From assembly GCA_902515355.1 (NCBI GenBank), contig CABXUA010000001.1, positions 40,048 to 104,047 on the forward strand: a DNA stretch of 64,000 bases, read 5' to 3'. How positions within the stretch are numbered: position 1 is the stretch's first letter; each line of letters begins with the position of its first letter. The position numbers and the translations under genes were made by a program. The notes under the pieces are model-generated. The model was not told the origin of the DNA, did no database searches, and was given only the letters and a program-made list of their open reading frames with translations. This document shows, piece after piece, positions 9,057-17,106 of the stretch. This DNA is from an uncultured Pelagibacteraceae bacterium. Its GTDB lineage: Bacteria; Pseudomonadota; Alphaproteobacteria; Pelagibacterales; Pelagibacteraceae.

Positions 9057-10445
9057 ATGACTTTTATTTGTAGGTTTGCTCCCTCACCTACGGGACCTCT
9101 GCATATTGGCGGTGTAAGAACTGCACTATTCAATTGGCTACTAGCTAAAAAAAACAAAGGGAAATTTTATTTAAGAATAGAAGATACTGATAAAGAAAGA
9201 TCGAAAGACGAATTTAGAAAACAAATTATTTCCTCATTAAATTGGTTGGGTATAAAACACGATGGTAAAGAATATATACAATCTAAAAATATTAAAAAAC
9301 ATAAAGAAATAGCTGATGAGTTAATAAAGAAAGGATTCGCATACTATTGCTACTGTTCAGAAGATGAAATTAATGAACAAAAAGAAAAATGTAAAAAACA
9401 AGGGATACCTTATGTTTACAATAGAAAATGGAGAGATGCCAAAGATCTTAAAATTCCAGAGAATGTTAAACCAGTTGTTAGATTTAAAAGTAAAATTTCT
9501 GGAATGTCCTCAATTAAAGATTTAGTTCAAGGTGAAATGAGTCTTTCCAATCTAACAATTGAAGATTTTATAATTTTAAGACAAGATAACACTCCTACTT
9601 ACCAACTTTCTGCTACAGTTGATGATCATGAAATGGGAATAACTCATGTTATTAGAGGTGATGATCACAAGATTAATACCTTTAAACAAAAACAAATATA
9701 CAGTGCTTTGAATTGGGCTGTACCTGAATTTGCTCACATACCATTAATTCATAGTGAAACGGGGAAAAAACTTTCTAAAAGAGATAAAGCTTCTACAATT
9801 GACGATTATATTAAAACAGGAATTTTGTCAGATGCTCTTAGAAATTATTTATTGAGGTTGGGTTGGGCTCACAAAGATAAAGAAATTTTTTCCTTAGAGG
9901 AAAGCATTAATCTTTTTGATTTAAAAGGAGTTGGTAAATCTCCATCTAAACTTGATATGAGCAGAATTCTCTCCATTAATGAGTATTATATTAAGCACAT
10001 AGAAGAAAAAAAATTATTTGAATTATTGAAAAACTATTGTGAAAAATTCAACAAACCAGTCAAATCTTCTAAATCTAGCGTAATTTTAAAATCAATTAAT
10101 TTTTTAAAAAATAAAGCTAAAACACTTGAAGATATTTATCAGAATGCCCGATACATTCTTAATGATGAAGTTAAGATATCAGCAGAGGATAAAAATCTAA
10201 TCAATCAGTCTTCTAAGGCTATATTAAAGGACTTTCTTGATTCTTTTGAGAAAATTAAAAAAATAGATAAGAATAGTTTAGAAGAAATAATCAATAAATT
10301 GATAAAAGCTCATAAAACAAATTTTAAAGGTGTTGGGCAACCGTTGAGAATTGTTCTCACTGGTTCTAAATTTGGTCCAGCCGTTTACGATATTCTTCGC
10401 TCACTAGATAAAGAAGAAATTATTAAAAGACTTAAAAATATTTAA
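9057..10445 (+). CDS. gltX: Glutamate--tRNA ligase
   Basis: This class I aminoacyl-tRNA synthetase charges glutamate onto tRNA-Glu. The 462 residues contain the HIGH motif as PLHIGG (residues 14-19) in RFAPSPTGPLHIGGVRTALFN, the DxE-type RIEDTDKERS, and the KMSKS motif as GKKLSKRDKAS. A C-terminal helical anticodon-binding domain ends with GQPLRIVLTGSKFGPAVYDIL. It follows lexA by 19 bp on the same strand. In related genomes comEC often lies between lexA and gltX and gltA follows gltX; neither is present here. Confidence 0.96.
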   Translation: MTFICRFAPSPTGPLHIGGVRTALFNWLLAKKNKGKFYLRIEDTDKERSKDEFRKQIISSLNWLGIKHDGKEYIQSKNIKKHKEIADELIKKGFAYYCYCSEDEINEQKEKCKKQGIPYVYNRKWRDAKDLKIPENVKPVVRFKSKISGMSSIKDLVQGEMSLSNLTIEDFIILRQDNTPTYQLSATVDDHEMGITHVIRGDDHKINTFKQKQIYSALNWAVPEFAHIPLIHSETGKKLSKRDKASTIDDYIKTGILSDALRNYLLRLGWAHKDKEIFSLEESINLFDLKGVGKSPSKLDMSRILSINEYYIKHIEEKKLFELLKNYCEKFNKPVKSSKSSVILKSINFLKNKAKTLEDIYQNARYILNDEVKISAEDKNLINQSSKAILKDFLDSFEKIKKIDKNSLEEIINKLIKAHKTNFKGVGQPLRIVLTGSKFGPAVYDILRSLDKEEIIKRLKNI

Positions 10446-10462
10446 TTCAATCTGCGTCCTTT

Positions 10463-10492
10463 AAGTTTATTGAAATTCAACTCAATAAATTT
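10463..10492 (+). repeat. Inverted repeat (11-bp stem, 8-nt loop) between gltX and the ATP-grasp gene
   Basis: The arm 10463-10473 (AAGTTTATTGA) is complementary to 10482-10492 (TCAATAAATTT), with one G-U pair. There is no T-run after it, so it is not a good intrinsic terminator. It could be an operator or a leader hairpin for the gene starting at 10504. The AT-rich arms make a chance origin possible. Confidence 0.35.
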
Positions 10493-10503
10493 ATAAAAAC
10501 ATC

Positions 10504-11427
10504 ATGAAAAAAATATATGTGATACATGAAAATGATGAATGGATTGAACCATTACGAAAAAGTTTTATTAAAATAGGCGCTCCATATACAGAGTGGCATA
10601 TGGACAAAAAAAAATTTGATCTTAAAGAAAAATGTCCAGATGGCATTTTTTATAATCGTATGAGTGCTAGTTCACATTCTCGAGGTCATAGATATGCGCC
10701 TGAAAAAACTAAAGAGGTTTTAGAATGGCTTGAAAAAAACAATAAAAGAATAATAAATAATTCAAGAGCTTTAGAGCTTGAAATAAGTAAATTGAAACAA
10801 TACCAAGAACTTAAAAAATTTAAAATAAGATTTCCTAAAACATTTTCTGCTGAAAATAAAGAAGAGCTTATTGAAAAATCAAAAAATTTTGATACACCTT
10901 TTATTACAAAACATAATAGAGGTGGTAGAGGTCTCGGTGTAAAATATTTTGAAAATACTCATGATCTTAAAAAATATACTTATGGAAATAATTTTGAGGA
11001 ATCCATTGATAAAATTACTTTGCTTCAAGAATATATTTTTTCTGAAAAACAAATAATCACGAGAGTTGAATTTGTGAAAGGTAAATTTTTATATGCTGTT
11101 CAGGTCGATACTTCGGATGGTTTTCAGTTGTGTCCAGCGGATCCATGTAATGTGGAAGAAAATTTTTGTCCCACTAATTCTGATGGTAATAAATTCATGA
11201 TTATAAAGAATTATCATAACCCAGAAATACAAAAATATGAGAAATTACTATCTGAAAATAATATCGAAATAGCTGGGATAGAATATATAGTCGATAAAGA
11301 GGGCTTGCACTTTACTTATGATATCAATACTAATACAAATTATAATTCTATCGCTGAAGAAAAAAGTAATATTAAAGGAATGGATTCTATTGCGAGTTTT
11401 CTAAATAGTGAACTAAAACTGAACTAG
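10504..11427 (+). CDS. ATP-grasp ligase of unknown substrate (RimK/glutathione-synthase-like)
   Basis: This 307-residue protein looks like a carboxylate-amine ligase of the ATP-grasp fold. It has an N-terminal pre-ATP-grasp region (KIYVIHENDEW; PDGIFYNRMSASSHSRGHR). A glycine-rich nucleotide loop follows (TKHNRGGRGLGVKYF, about residue 136) with the LLQEYI adenine-contact strand. The Mg-binding end has an acidic/Asn triad in YDINTNTNYN (Asp273, Asn275, Asn277). A Cys-containing insert, CPADPCNVEENFCP, is distinctive. RimK-type glutamate ligases are the nearest family I can name, but the substrate is unknown. It occupies the place where gltA usually follows gltX, and its last 41 bases overlap the convergent lpxB. 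Confidence 0.72.
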   Translation: MKKIYVIHENDEWIEPLRKSFIKIGAPYTEWHMDKKKFDLKEKCPDGIFYNRMSASSHSRGHRYAPEKTKEVLEWLEKNNKRIINNSRALELEISKLKQYQELKKFKIRFPKTFSAENKEELIEKSKNFDTPFITKHNRGGRGLGVKYFENTHDLKKYTYGNNFEESIDKITLLQEYIFSEKQIITRVEFVKGKFLYAVQVDTSDGFQLCPADPCNVEENFCPTNSDGNKFMIIKNYHNPEIQKYEKLLSENNIEIAGIEYIVDKEGLHFTYDINTNTNYNSIAEEKSNIKGMDSIASFLNSELKLN

Positions 11428-12526
11428 CAATTTGAGAAGATCTTTCTGATTTAAAATTATTAATTATTCTCTGGGTTTTTTTTACCTGATTTTCTAATCT
11501 TGTCTTATCGTTTAAAAGAAAGTCAACAGTTTCAAATATATTGGAAGAATTACATTTAGATTGTAGTAATTCAGGAATGATTTCTTCGTTGGCTGCAATA
11601 TTAATAATATTTGCATATTTAACTTTAACCAGCATTTTCACTATAAAATAATTAATTAAACCCATTTTGTAGATAATTATGGAAGGTATTTTTGCATTAC
11701 AAATTTCTAAAGAAATTGTTCCAGATTTTGCTACTGCAAACATTGATGATTGAAGAATATGAGATTTTATCTTATCGTCGCTTATTGCGCCACAATTTTT
11801 AAATCCTTCTTTAAGTAATAGATTTTGAATTAGTTGTACATGTTCAGCTGTTGAGTGAAAAACAAAAAATAAATCTTTGTGTTTTTCGTTCATCTTTTTA
11901 ACGAATTCAAATAATACTGGAATTAAAATATTTATTTCTGATAATCTACTTCCTGGATAAATAGAAAATATTTTTTTGTTATCTTTGATTATTTGAGTAA
12001 TATCAACTTTACTTTTGCTCTGCTCTTCCAACAAAGGGTGGCCTGTGAATGTTGACTGTATACCCTCTTTATCGAAGTATTTTTTCTCAAATGGGAACAA
12101 TAATAAAACATGGTCTAAAAATGATTTAAGTTGCTTAATTCTATGTTCTCTCCAAACCCAAACTTGAGGTGCTACAAAATGAATTGTTTTTATACTCGGA
12201 TCTTTTTTTTTAACTTCTTTGGCTACCCGTAATGTAAAATCAGGACTATCTACAGAAAACAAAACATCGGGTTTAAATTTAAGTATCTTTTCAACTGTCT
12301 CATTTATTTTACTTTTTATTTTAAAAATATTTAATAAAACTCTCGTAAATCCTAAGTAAGTAACTTCTTTTAAATCATAAAGAGATTTAATCCCTAAAGC
12401 TTTTAAATTTTCACCTCCAACAGATAAATATTCTATATCTGAATTTGAATTTTTTAGTTGAGAAATCACTTTTGAAGCTAATTTATCTCCTGAAGGTTCG
12501 CCTGTTAAAATAAAGATTTTCTTCAT
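11387..12526 (-). CDS. lpxB: Lipid-A-disaccharide synthase
   Basis: LpxB joins UDP-2,3-diacylglucosamine to lipid X, forming the lipid A disaccharide at the inner membrane. The 379 residues begin with the GT19 signature KIFILTGEPSGDKLASKVI. They continue with YLGFTRVLLNI, FSVDSPDFTLRVA, HFVAPQVWVWREHR, LLFPFEKKYF, FTGHPLLEE, IYPGSRLSEI and VAKSGTISLEICN. The start overlaps the stop of the upstream dehydrogenase by four bases (ATGA). Its 3' end overlaps the convergent ATP-grasp gene by 41 bp. Confidence 0.96.
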   Translation of the reverse strand: MKKIFILTGEPSGDKLASKVISQLKNSNSDIEYLSVGGENLKALGIKSLYDLKEVTYLGFTRVLLNIFKIKSKINETVEKILKFKPDVLFSVDSPDFTLRVAKEVKKKDPSIKTIHFVAPQVWVWREHRIKQLKSFLDHVLLLFPFEKKYFDKEGIQSTFTGHPLLEEQSKSKVDITQIIKDNKKIFSIYPGSRLSEINILIPVLFEFVKKMNEKHKDLFFVFHSTAEHVQLIQNLLLKEGFKNCGAISDDKIKSHILQSSMFAVAKSGTISLEICNAKIPSIIIYKMGLINYFIVKMLVKVKYANIINIAANEEIIPELLQSKCNSSNIFETVDFLLNDKTRLENQVKKTQRIINNFKSERSSQIASSVLVHYLENSQ

Positions 12527-13581
12527 TTAAACATTCTCCAAATACTACCGTCATCAGAAATTAGATTAATTTCTCCCGTAGTTTTATGAATTTTGATATC
12601 TCGTATCCTTCCAATATTTCCTTTGAATATTGTTTGTTCGACTACAAAAGATTCTTTAAAACTGATTTTTCTTAATGATTGATCTTTTAATGCAGTAACT
12701 AGTGCATCACCGTTCCATTCCTTAAATTCTTCACCTTTGTAAATTGCAATCGCACTAACTGCTATAGATGGAACCCAATATTTTATAGCTTTGGTAAATC
12801 CAGGTTTCCACTTTGGGCCTATTTTTGTTCCGCTATAATTTGTTCCGCCCCATCCTAATATTTTCCAACCGTAATTTTCTCCATATTTTACTGTCCCAAA
12901 CCAATCACCTCCCTTTGCACCATGATTGCTCAAATAAATTTTGTCATCAAATGGTGATAAAGCCATCCCTTGAGGATTTCTTACACCTATCTGATAAATT
13001 TCAGGTAACCAATTTTTTTTATCTTTAAATTTAGGATTATCTTCTGGAATAGAGCCATCTAAATTAATTCGAATTATACTACCAGGATGTTTTTGAGGAT
13101 CCTGCGCAATCATGCCCTTACCTCTTTCACCAGCTGTTATATAAAGTTTATTATTTTTAATAACCAATCTTGAACCAAAATGATATCCAGAGTTTATAGG
13201 AGGTTCAGCTCTAAAAATATTTTTAAAAACTATATTCTTATTGTTGAAGACACCTTTTGCAACTGAAGTGCTAGAATATCGATTTCCTCTGTTTTCAGAA
13301 TACGAAACATAAACACTTCCGCTATGGTATAAAACATCTAACAGACCACCTTGGCCGTCTTCTAATATAGACAAATTGTGTTTAATAACTGATTTTGTTT
13401 TATCTTTTAAATTTATAGTCAAAAGATTTCCAGGTTTTTCTGTAACCAAAATATTATTTTCGTCAATAAAAGATAAACTCCATGGCTTGTTTAAACCGTC
13501 AAATACTTTGACAAGCTTAATTTCTGAAGATTGTAAATTTGAAATATTAAATAAAAAAAGAAATATAATTAATTTTTTCAT
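12523..13581 (-). CDS. PQQ-type sugar dehydrogenase (glucose/sorbosone dehydrogenase family), exported
   Basis: This 352-residue protein begins with a signal peptide (KKLIIFLFLFNISNLQSS, cleavage near residue 19), so it is probably periplasmic. The rest is a six-bladed propeller of the GSDH/YliI type: LNKPWSLSFID, ILVTEKPGNL, EDGQGGLLDV, the catalytic-His motif GYHFGSRL (His134), YITAGERGKGMIAQDP and WLPEIYQIGVRNPQGMA. Family members oxidise aldoses with PQQ; the substrate here is unknown. It is inserted between lpxI and lpxB with four-base overlaps on both sides, an unusual place suggesting expression with lipid A synthesis. No PQQ biosynthesis gene is in the window. Confidence 0.85.
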   Translation of the reverse strand: MKKLIIFLFLFNISNLQSSEIKLVKVFDGLNKPWSLSFIDENNILVTEKPGNLLTINLKDKTKSVIKHNLSILEDGQGGLLDVLYHSGSVYVSYSENRGNRYSSTSVAKGVFNNKNIVFKNIFRAEPPINSGYHFGSRLVIKNNKLYITAGERGKGMIAQDPQKHPGSIIRINLDGSIPEDNPKFKDKKNWLPEIYQIGVRNPQGMALSPFDDKIYLSNHGAKGGDWFGTVKYGENYGWKILGWGGTNYSGTKIGPKWKPGFTKAIKYWVPSIAVSAIAIYKGEEFKEWNGDALVTALKDQSLRKISFKESFVVEQTIFKGNIGRIRDIKIHKTTGEINLISDDGSIWRMFK

Positions 13582-14372
13582 CTAATTAAGATATACATTT
13601 TATTTTTATTAGCAAAATTTATACATTTTCGTCTCTCTAAAAAAACATTTTGATTACTTTTTAAAACTATACCTTTTAACCCAGCTGATTTGCACTGTTT
13701 AAAAGTTTTCAATCCAACTGTTGGTAAGTCAATTCTTAAATCTTGTTTTTTTTTTGGAAATTTAACTAAGACACCATTTTTTTTAATTTTTTTATTTTTG
13801 GATTTTTTTAATAATTTTTGAGTTCCGCCATTTCCTTCAATAGCAATTAATTTTTTATTTCTAACTACTGCGCCTTGGCTATAATTATATTTATTTAATT
13901 TGCTTAATATTAAAATAGCTTTGTTAATATCTGCTTTATCAAATTTATTTGGCTTAACTTTAGTATAGTTGCCTTTCTTTAAAGATAGCTCAGGATTATA
14001 AAATAATGAATTTATAGTTTTAATTTTTTCTTTTTTTAAAATATTGATTATTTCATTTAAAATAGCTGCATCGCCCAGTTTAGAACTTTTAATAATTCTA
14101 GGCATATAATAAAAACCTTTGAAATCAAGCCTTAATTTGGAAAATTTAGGTTTATTAACTTTGCCTGCGAAAAGCACCTTTTTACATTTATTTTCTTTTA
14201 ATAGATTTATGATTTTTCCAAATTGACCTATGGATATTCGATAAGAATTTTTATCTTTTTTGAAAAAATTATTTTTACTTAAATCTACAATAAGGTATTT
14301 AAATTTTTTTCTTTTAATTTTTTTTAATATTTCTCTAGGAAAGTCAGTATCTCCAAATATTAATCCAATCAT
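13578..14372 (-). CDS. lpxI: UDP-2,3-diacylglucosamine pyrophosphatase LpxI
   Basis: LpxI (DUF1009 family) hydrolyses UDP-2,3-diacylglucosamine to lipid X. It replaces LpxH in most alphaproteobacteria. The 264 residues show the family's N-terminal MIGLIFGDTDFPREI, the central KVLFAGKVNKPKFSKL, LGDAAILNEII and the C-terminal RIDLPTVGLKTFKQCKSAGLKGI. The Asp in DLPTVG is a conserved candidate metal ligand. The ATG lies directly against the lpxA stop, and the position between lpxA and lpxB is the canonical one for this gene. Confidence 0.93.
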   Translation of the reverse strand: MIGLIFGDTDFPREILKKIKRKKFKYLIVDLSKNNFFKKDKNSYRISIGQFGKIINLLKENKCKKVLFAGKVNKPKFSKLRLDFKGFYYMPRIIKSSKLGDAAILNEIINILKKEKIKTINSLFYNPELSLKKGNYTKVKPNKFDKADINKAILILSKLNKYNYSQGAVVRNKKLIAIEGNGGTQKLLKKSKNKKIKKNGVLVKFPKKKQDLRIDLPTVGLKTFKQCKSAGLKGIVLKSNQNVFLERRKCINFANKNKMYILIR

Positions 14373-15154
14373 TATTTAACTAATGGCGTGCAAATAGGTC
14401 TTTTTTTATCTTTTGCTATAAAATCTACTACTTCTTTAACTAAATCATTATCATTAAATTCACCGTTAACTTTAGCTAAATTTTCATGTAGCTTCTCAGA
14501 AGAGAATATTTTTTTATAAGCAGTATCTAATTCTAAAATTTTCTTATTTTCATATTTTTTTCTTCTTAATCCAATTAAATTGATACCTTGTAAGTAATTT
14601 CTGTTGCCAAATGATAGGCCAAATGGAATAACATCTTTAAGCACTCCTGTCATACCTCCAATCATTGCCAATCTTCCTATTCTTGTAAATTGTTGTACCG
14701 CTGAATTTCCACCGATAACTACTGAGTCTTCAAGTGTAACATGGCCTCCTAAAGGGACATTATTGGCTATTACAACGTTATTACCAACTTTACAATCATG
14801 AGCGATGTGAGATGAAATCATAAATAGACAATTATTACCTATTATTGTTTTACCTCCTCCACCTTCTGTTCCTGGGTTTATGGTAACATATTCCCTTATC
14901 ATATTGTTTTCGCCAATTATTAAACTATTTGACTCTCCCTTGTATTTTAAATCTTGAGGAATAGTTCCTATGCTTGCAAAGGGAAAAATTTTGGTTCCTT
15001 TACCTATTGTTGTATTTCCCTCTATGTGAACATTTGAAATCAATTCAACACTTTCAGACAATTCAACATTAGGACCTACATAACAAAAAGGTCCAATTTT
15101 TACTTTTTTTCCAATTGTCGCATTTTTATCGACAACACTTGAATCATGTATCAT
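14372..15154 (-). CDS. lpxA: UDP-N-acetylglucosamine acyltransferase
   Basis: LpxA adds the first 3-hydroxyacyl chain from acyl-ACP to UDP-GlcNAc, the first step of lipid A synthesis. The 260 residues are a left-handed beta-helix of hexapeptide repeats (IGKKVKIGPFCYVGPNVEL onward) with the catalytic His region FMISSHIAHDCKVGNN and the GGHVTLEDSVVIGG turn. A C-terminal helical part begins at IGLRRKKYENKK. It lies directly downstream of fabZ and its stop overlaps the lpxI start by one base. Confidence 0.97.
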   Translation of the reverse strand: MIHDSSVVDKNATIGKKVKIGPFCYVGPNVELSESVELISNVHIEGNTTIGKGTKIFPFASIGTIPQDLKYKGESNSLIIGENNMIREYVTINPGTEGGGGKTIIGNNCLFMISSHIAHDCKVGNNVVIANNVPLGGHVTLEDSVVIGGNSAVQQFTRIGRLAMIGGMTGVLKDVIPFGLSFGNRNYLQGINLIGLRRKKYENKKILELDTAYKKIFSSEKLHENLAKVNGEFNDNDLVKEVVDFIAKDKKRPICTPLVK

Positions 15155-15607
15155 TTATTTCCTATCGACTATAGTTGCAGACCATTGAGCGTCAGCCATT
15201 TTTTTTTCTCCAACCTTTGCTATTCCTTTATATTTCCAAACTCTACCATGTGATCTAACTGCCTCAATTTCTAAGTGAAGTTCGCAGTCAGGTATTACTG
15301 GATTTCTAAATTTTGCTTTTTCTACACTCATTAAATAAACCAATTTATTTTCATATTCTTTTGGATCAATTCCGTGTGCAGTTAAAGCTGCAGCTGCTTG
15401 CCCAAAAGCTTCAACTATAAGAACGCCAGGCATAACAGGCTGCCCAGGAAAATGGCCTTGTACAAAAAAAGCGTCTTTATTTACATTTACGATCGCTGTT
15501 GCAGATTTTAAAGGAACAATGTTTATTAATTTATCAATTAATAACATAGGTTCTCTATGTGGTAACAAATTCTCTATTTCTTTTTTATTTATAGAATCTT
15601 TGCCCAT
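15155..15607 (-). CDS. fabZ: 3-hydroxyacyl-[acyl-carrier-protein] dehydratase FabZ
   Basis: FabZ removes water from 3-hydroxyacyl-ACP in fatty acid elongation and competes with LpxA/LpxD for that substrate. The 150-residue hot-dog protein carries IENLLPHREPMLLIDKL, the catalytic His in GHFPGQPVMPGVLIVEAFGQ and the catalytic Glu in the same segment, then YLMSVEKAKFRNPVIPD. Its position between lpxD and lpxA is the usual proteobacterial one and lets lipid A and phospholipid synthesis be co-regulated. Confidence 0.97.
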   Translation of the reverse strand: MGKDSINKKEIENLLPHREPMLLIDKLINIVPLKSATAIVNVNKDAFFVQGHFPGQPVMPGVLIVEAFGQAAAALTAHGIDPKEYENKLVYLMSVEKAKFRNPVIPDCELHLEIEAVRSHGRVWKYKGIAKVGEKKMADAQWSATIVDRK

Positions 15608-15610
15608 TAT

Positions 15611-16570
15611 TTATTTTTTTAAAAAATCTTTAAGTGGGACTGCCGGATAACCCATAACTACTACATTGTCCTCTATATTTTTAACAACTCCACTCCCGCC
15701 TCCAATTTTTACATTATTTCCTATTTTAAGATGTCCTGAAACACCAGCTTGACCGCCAATAGAAACATTGTCACCTATGGTTGAGCTTCCTGCAAAACCA
15801 ACTTGACCTGCAATCATACAATTTTTTCCTAATTTTACATTGTGAGCAACATGAACTTGGTTATCCAAAAAAGTATTTTCTCCTATCACTGTATCATCAA
15901 CTGAACCTCTATCTATCGTACATGAAGAGCCTATTTCCACATAATTTTTTAATATTACTCTACCGATGTGTGGAAATCTAAAATTTTTCCCCTTGATTGG
16001 AATAAAACCAAAACCTTTTAAGCCTATTTTCGAGCCGTCCTGAATTACAACTTCGTCTCCAACGATAGTATTTTTAATCATAACTTGAGATCCTATTACA
16101 CAATTTTTTCCTATAGAAACTTTACTTTCAATTATTGTATTGCTTCCAATAATGGTGTTTTTACCAATTTTAACTTTTTTTCCAATTAAAACATTGTTAC
16201 CAAATTTTACTTTAGGATATTTAGATTTTGTTGGTTTAGATAGACTTTTGTCTGGATAGTCAATATCTGAATTAGGGTAAAACTTTTTTGTAACTTTCGC
16301 AAGTTCAAATAAAACATTTTTTACTAAAATAACAACACAATTATTTGGCAAATATTCTTTTAATTTTTCAGTTGTAATGCAACAACCTGCTTTTGTTTTT
16401 TCAGCAAGTTCTTTATAATTTATAGTATCAAAAAAAGTAAGATCTGATTTTTTGGCATTATTAAGTGTTTTTATATTTGAAATTTTAATTTTTTTTTCTC
16501 TATATGTCTTACCAAATAGGTCTGACAGCAGGAAAGGTCCTTTTTTCTCAAAGAAATTATTTTCTAACAT
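15611..16570 (-). CDS. lpxD: UDP-3-O-acylglucosamine N-acyltransferase
   Basis: LpxD adds the N-linked 3-hydroxyacyl chain in lipid A synthesis. The 319 residues have the N-terminal uridine-binding domain (KISNIKTLNNAKKSDLTFFD), then a hexapeptide-repeat beta-helix (FGNNVLIGKKVKIGKNTIIG onward). The catalytic His region is QVHVAHNVKLGKNCMIAGQ, followed by GFAGSSTIGDNVSIGGQ and the terminal VVMGYPAVPLKDF. It lies between skp and fabZ with spacers of three to five bases. Confidence 0.97.
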   Translation of the reverse strand: MLENNFFEKKGPFLLSDLFGKTYREKKIKISNIKTLNNAKKSDLTFFDTINYKELAEKTKAGCCITTEKLKEYLPNNCVVILVKNVLFELAKVTKKFYPNSDIDYPDKSLSKPTKSKYPKVKFGNNVLIGKKVKIGKNTIIGSNTIIESKVSIGKNCVIGSQVMIKNTIVGDEVVIQDGSKIGLKGFGFIPIKGKNFRFPHIGRVILKNYVEIGSSCTIDRGSVDDTVIGENTFLDNQVHVAHNVKLGKNCMIAGQVGFAGSSTIGDNVSIGGQAGVSGHLKIGNNVKIGGGSGVVKNIEDNVVVMGYPAVPLKDFLKK

Positions 16571-16575
16571 TTAGT

Positions 16576-17103
16576 TTAATTGAGTTTTAAAGACTTTAAT
16601 TCTTTGTTTAAAATTTCAATTATTTGAGGAGTAATATCTAATTTTACATCTCCTAATAAAATGCTTTTTCTATCTAAAACAATTCTTATTTTATTCTCTT
16701 CCATATATTTCTTTATTATAGGATTTAATGTTTTTAATAAGTCGGTCCTAGCCTTGGCTCTAAGATTTGCGATATTTTTTATAAGATCTTGCTTTCTTTT
16801 TTGTAAGCTAGCTACTTTTTTTCTTAAAGCTTCGACTTTTTTTTGATATTCTTCGTTTGTTATAAGTTTCTTTTGAGAAATGATTTCTGTCTCTTCTTTC
16901 TTTAAAGCTTCTTCTTCTTTTACAAATTTTTTATTCTCATTTTCAAATTTTTTTTTTAAAAAATCTTGCGCTCCTTTTCCTGCCTTACTTTCATTTAAAA
17001 CTTTACTAAAATCAATATAATAAGGTGTGTCTGCAAAAGCAAAAGCGGTTGTTAATAACGGTAGAATAACAATGATTAAAAATATTTTTTTAAATTTTTT
17101 CAC
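16576..17103 (-). CDS. skp: Skp/OmpH-like periplasmic chaperone
   Basis: This 175-residue protein has a signal peptide (KKFKKIFLIIVILPLLTTAFAFA, cleavage after about residue 24). A coiled-coil, Lys/Glu-rich body follows (KKKFENENKKFVKEEEALKKE and similar), as in the trimeric OmpH/Skp holdase that carries unfolded outer-membrane proteins to BamA. The final segment KIRIVLDRKSILLGDVKLDITPQI is typical of OmpH proteins. The start codon is GTG (CAC at 17101-17103 on the plus strand). Position directly after bamA supports the call; sequence divergence is normal for this family. Confidence 0.88.
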   Translation of the reverse strand: MKKFKKIFLIIVILPLLTTAFAFADTPYYIDFSKVLNESKAGKGAQDFLKKKFENENKKFVKEEEALKKEETEIISQKKLITNEEYQKKVEALRKKVASLQKRKQDLIKNIANLRAKARTDLLKTLNPIIKKYMEENKIRIVLDRKSILLGDVKLDITPQIIEILNKELKSLKLN

Positions 17104-17106
17104 AAA

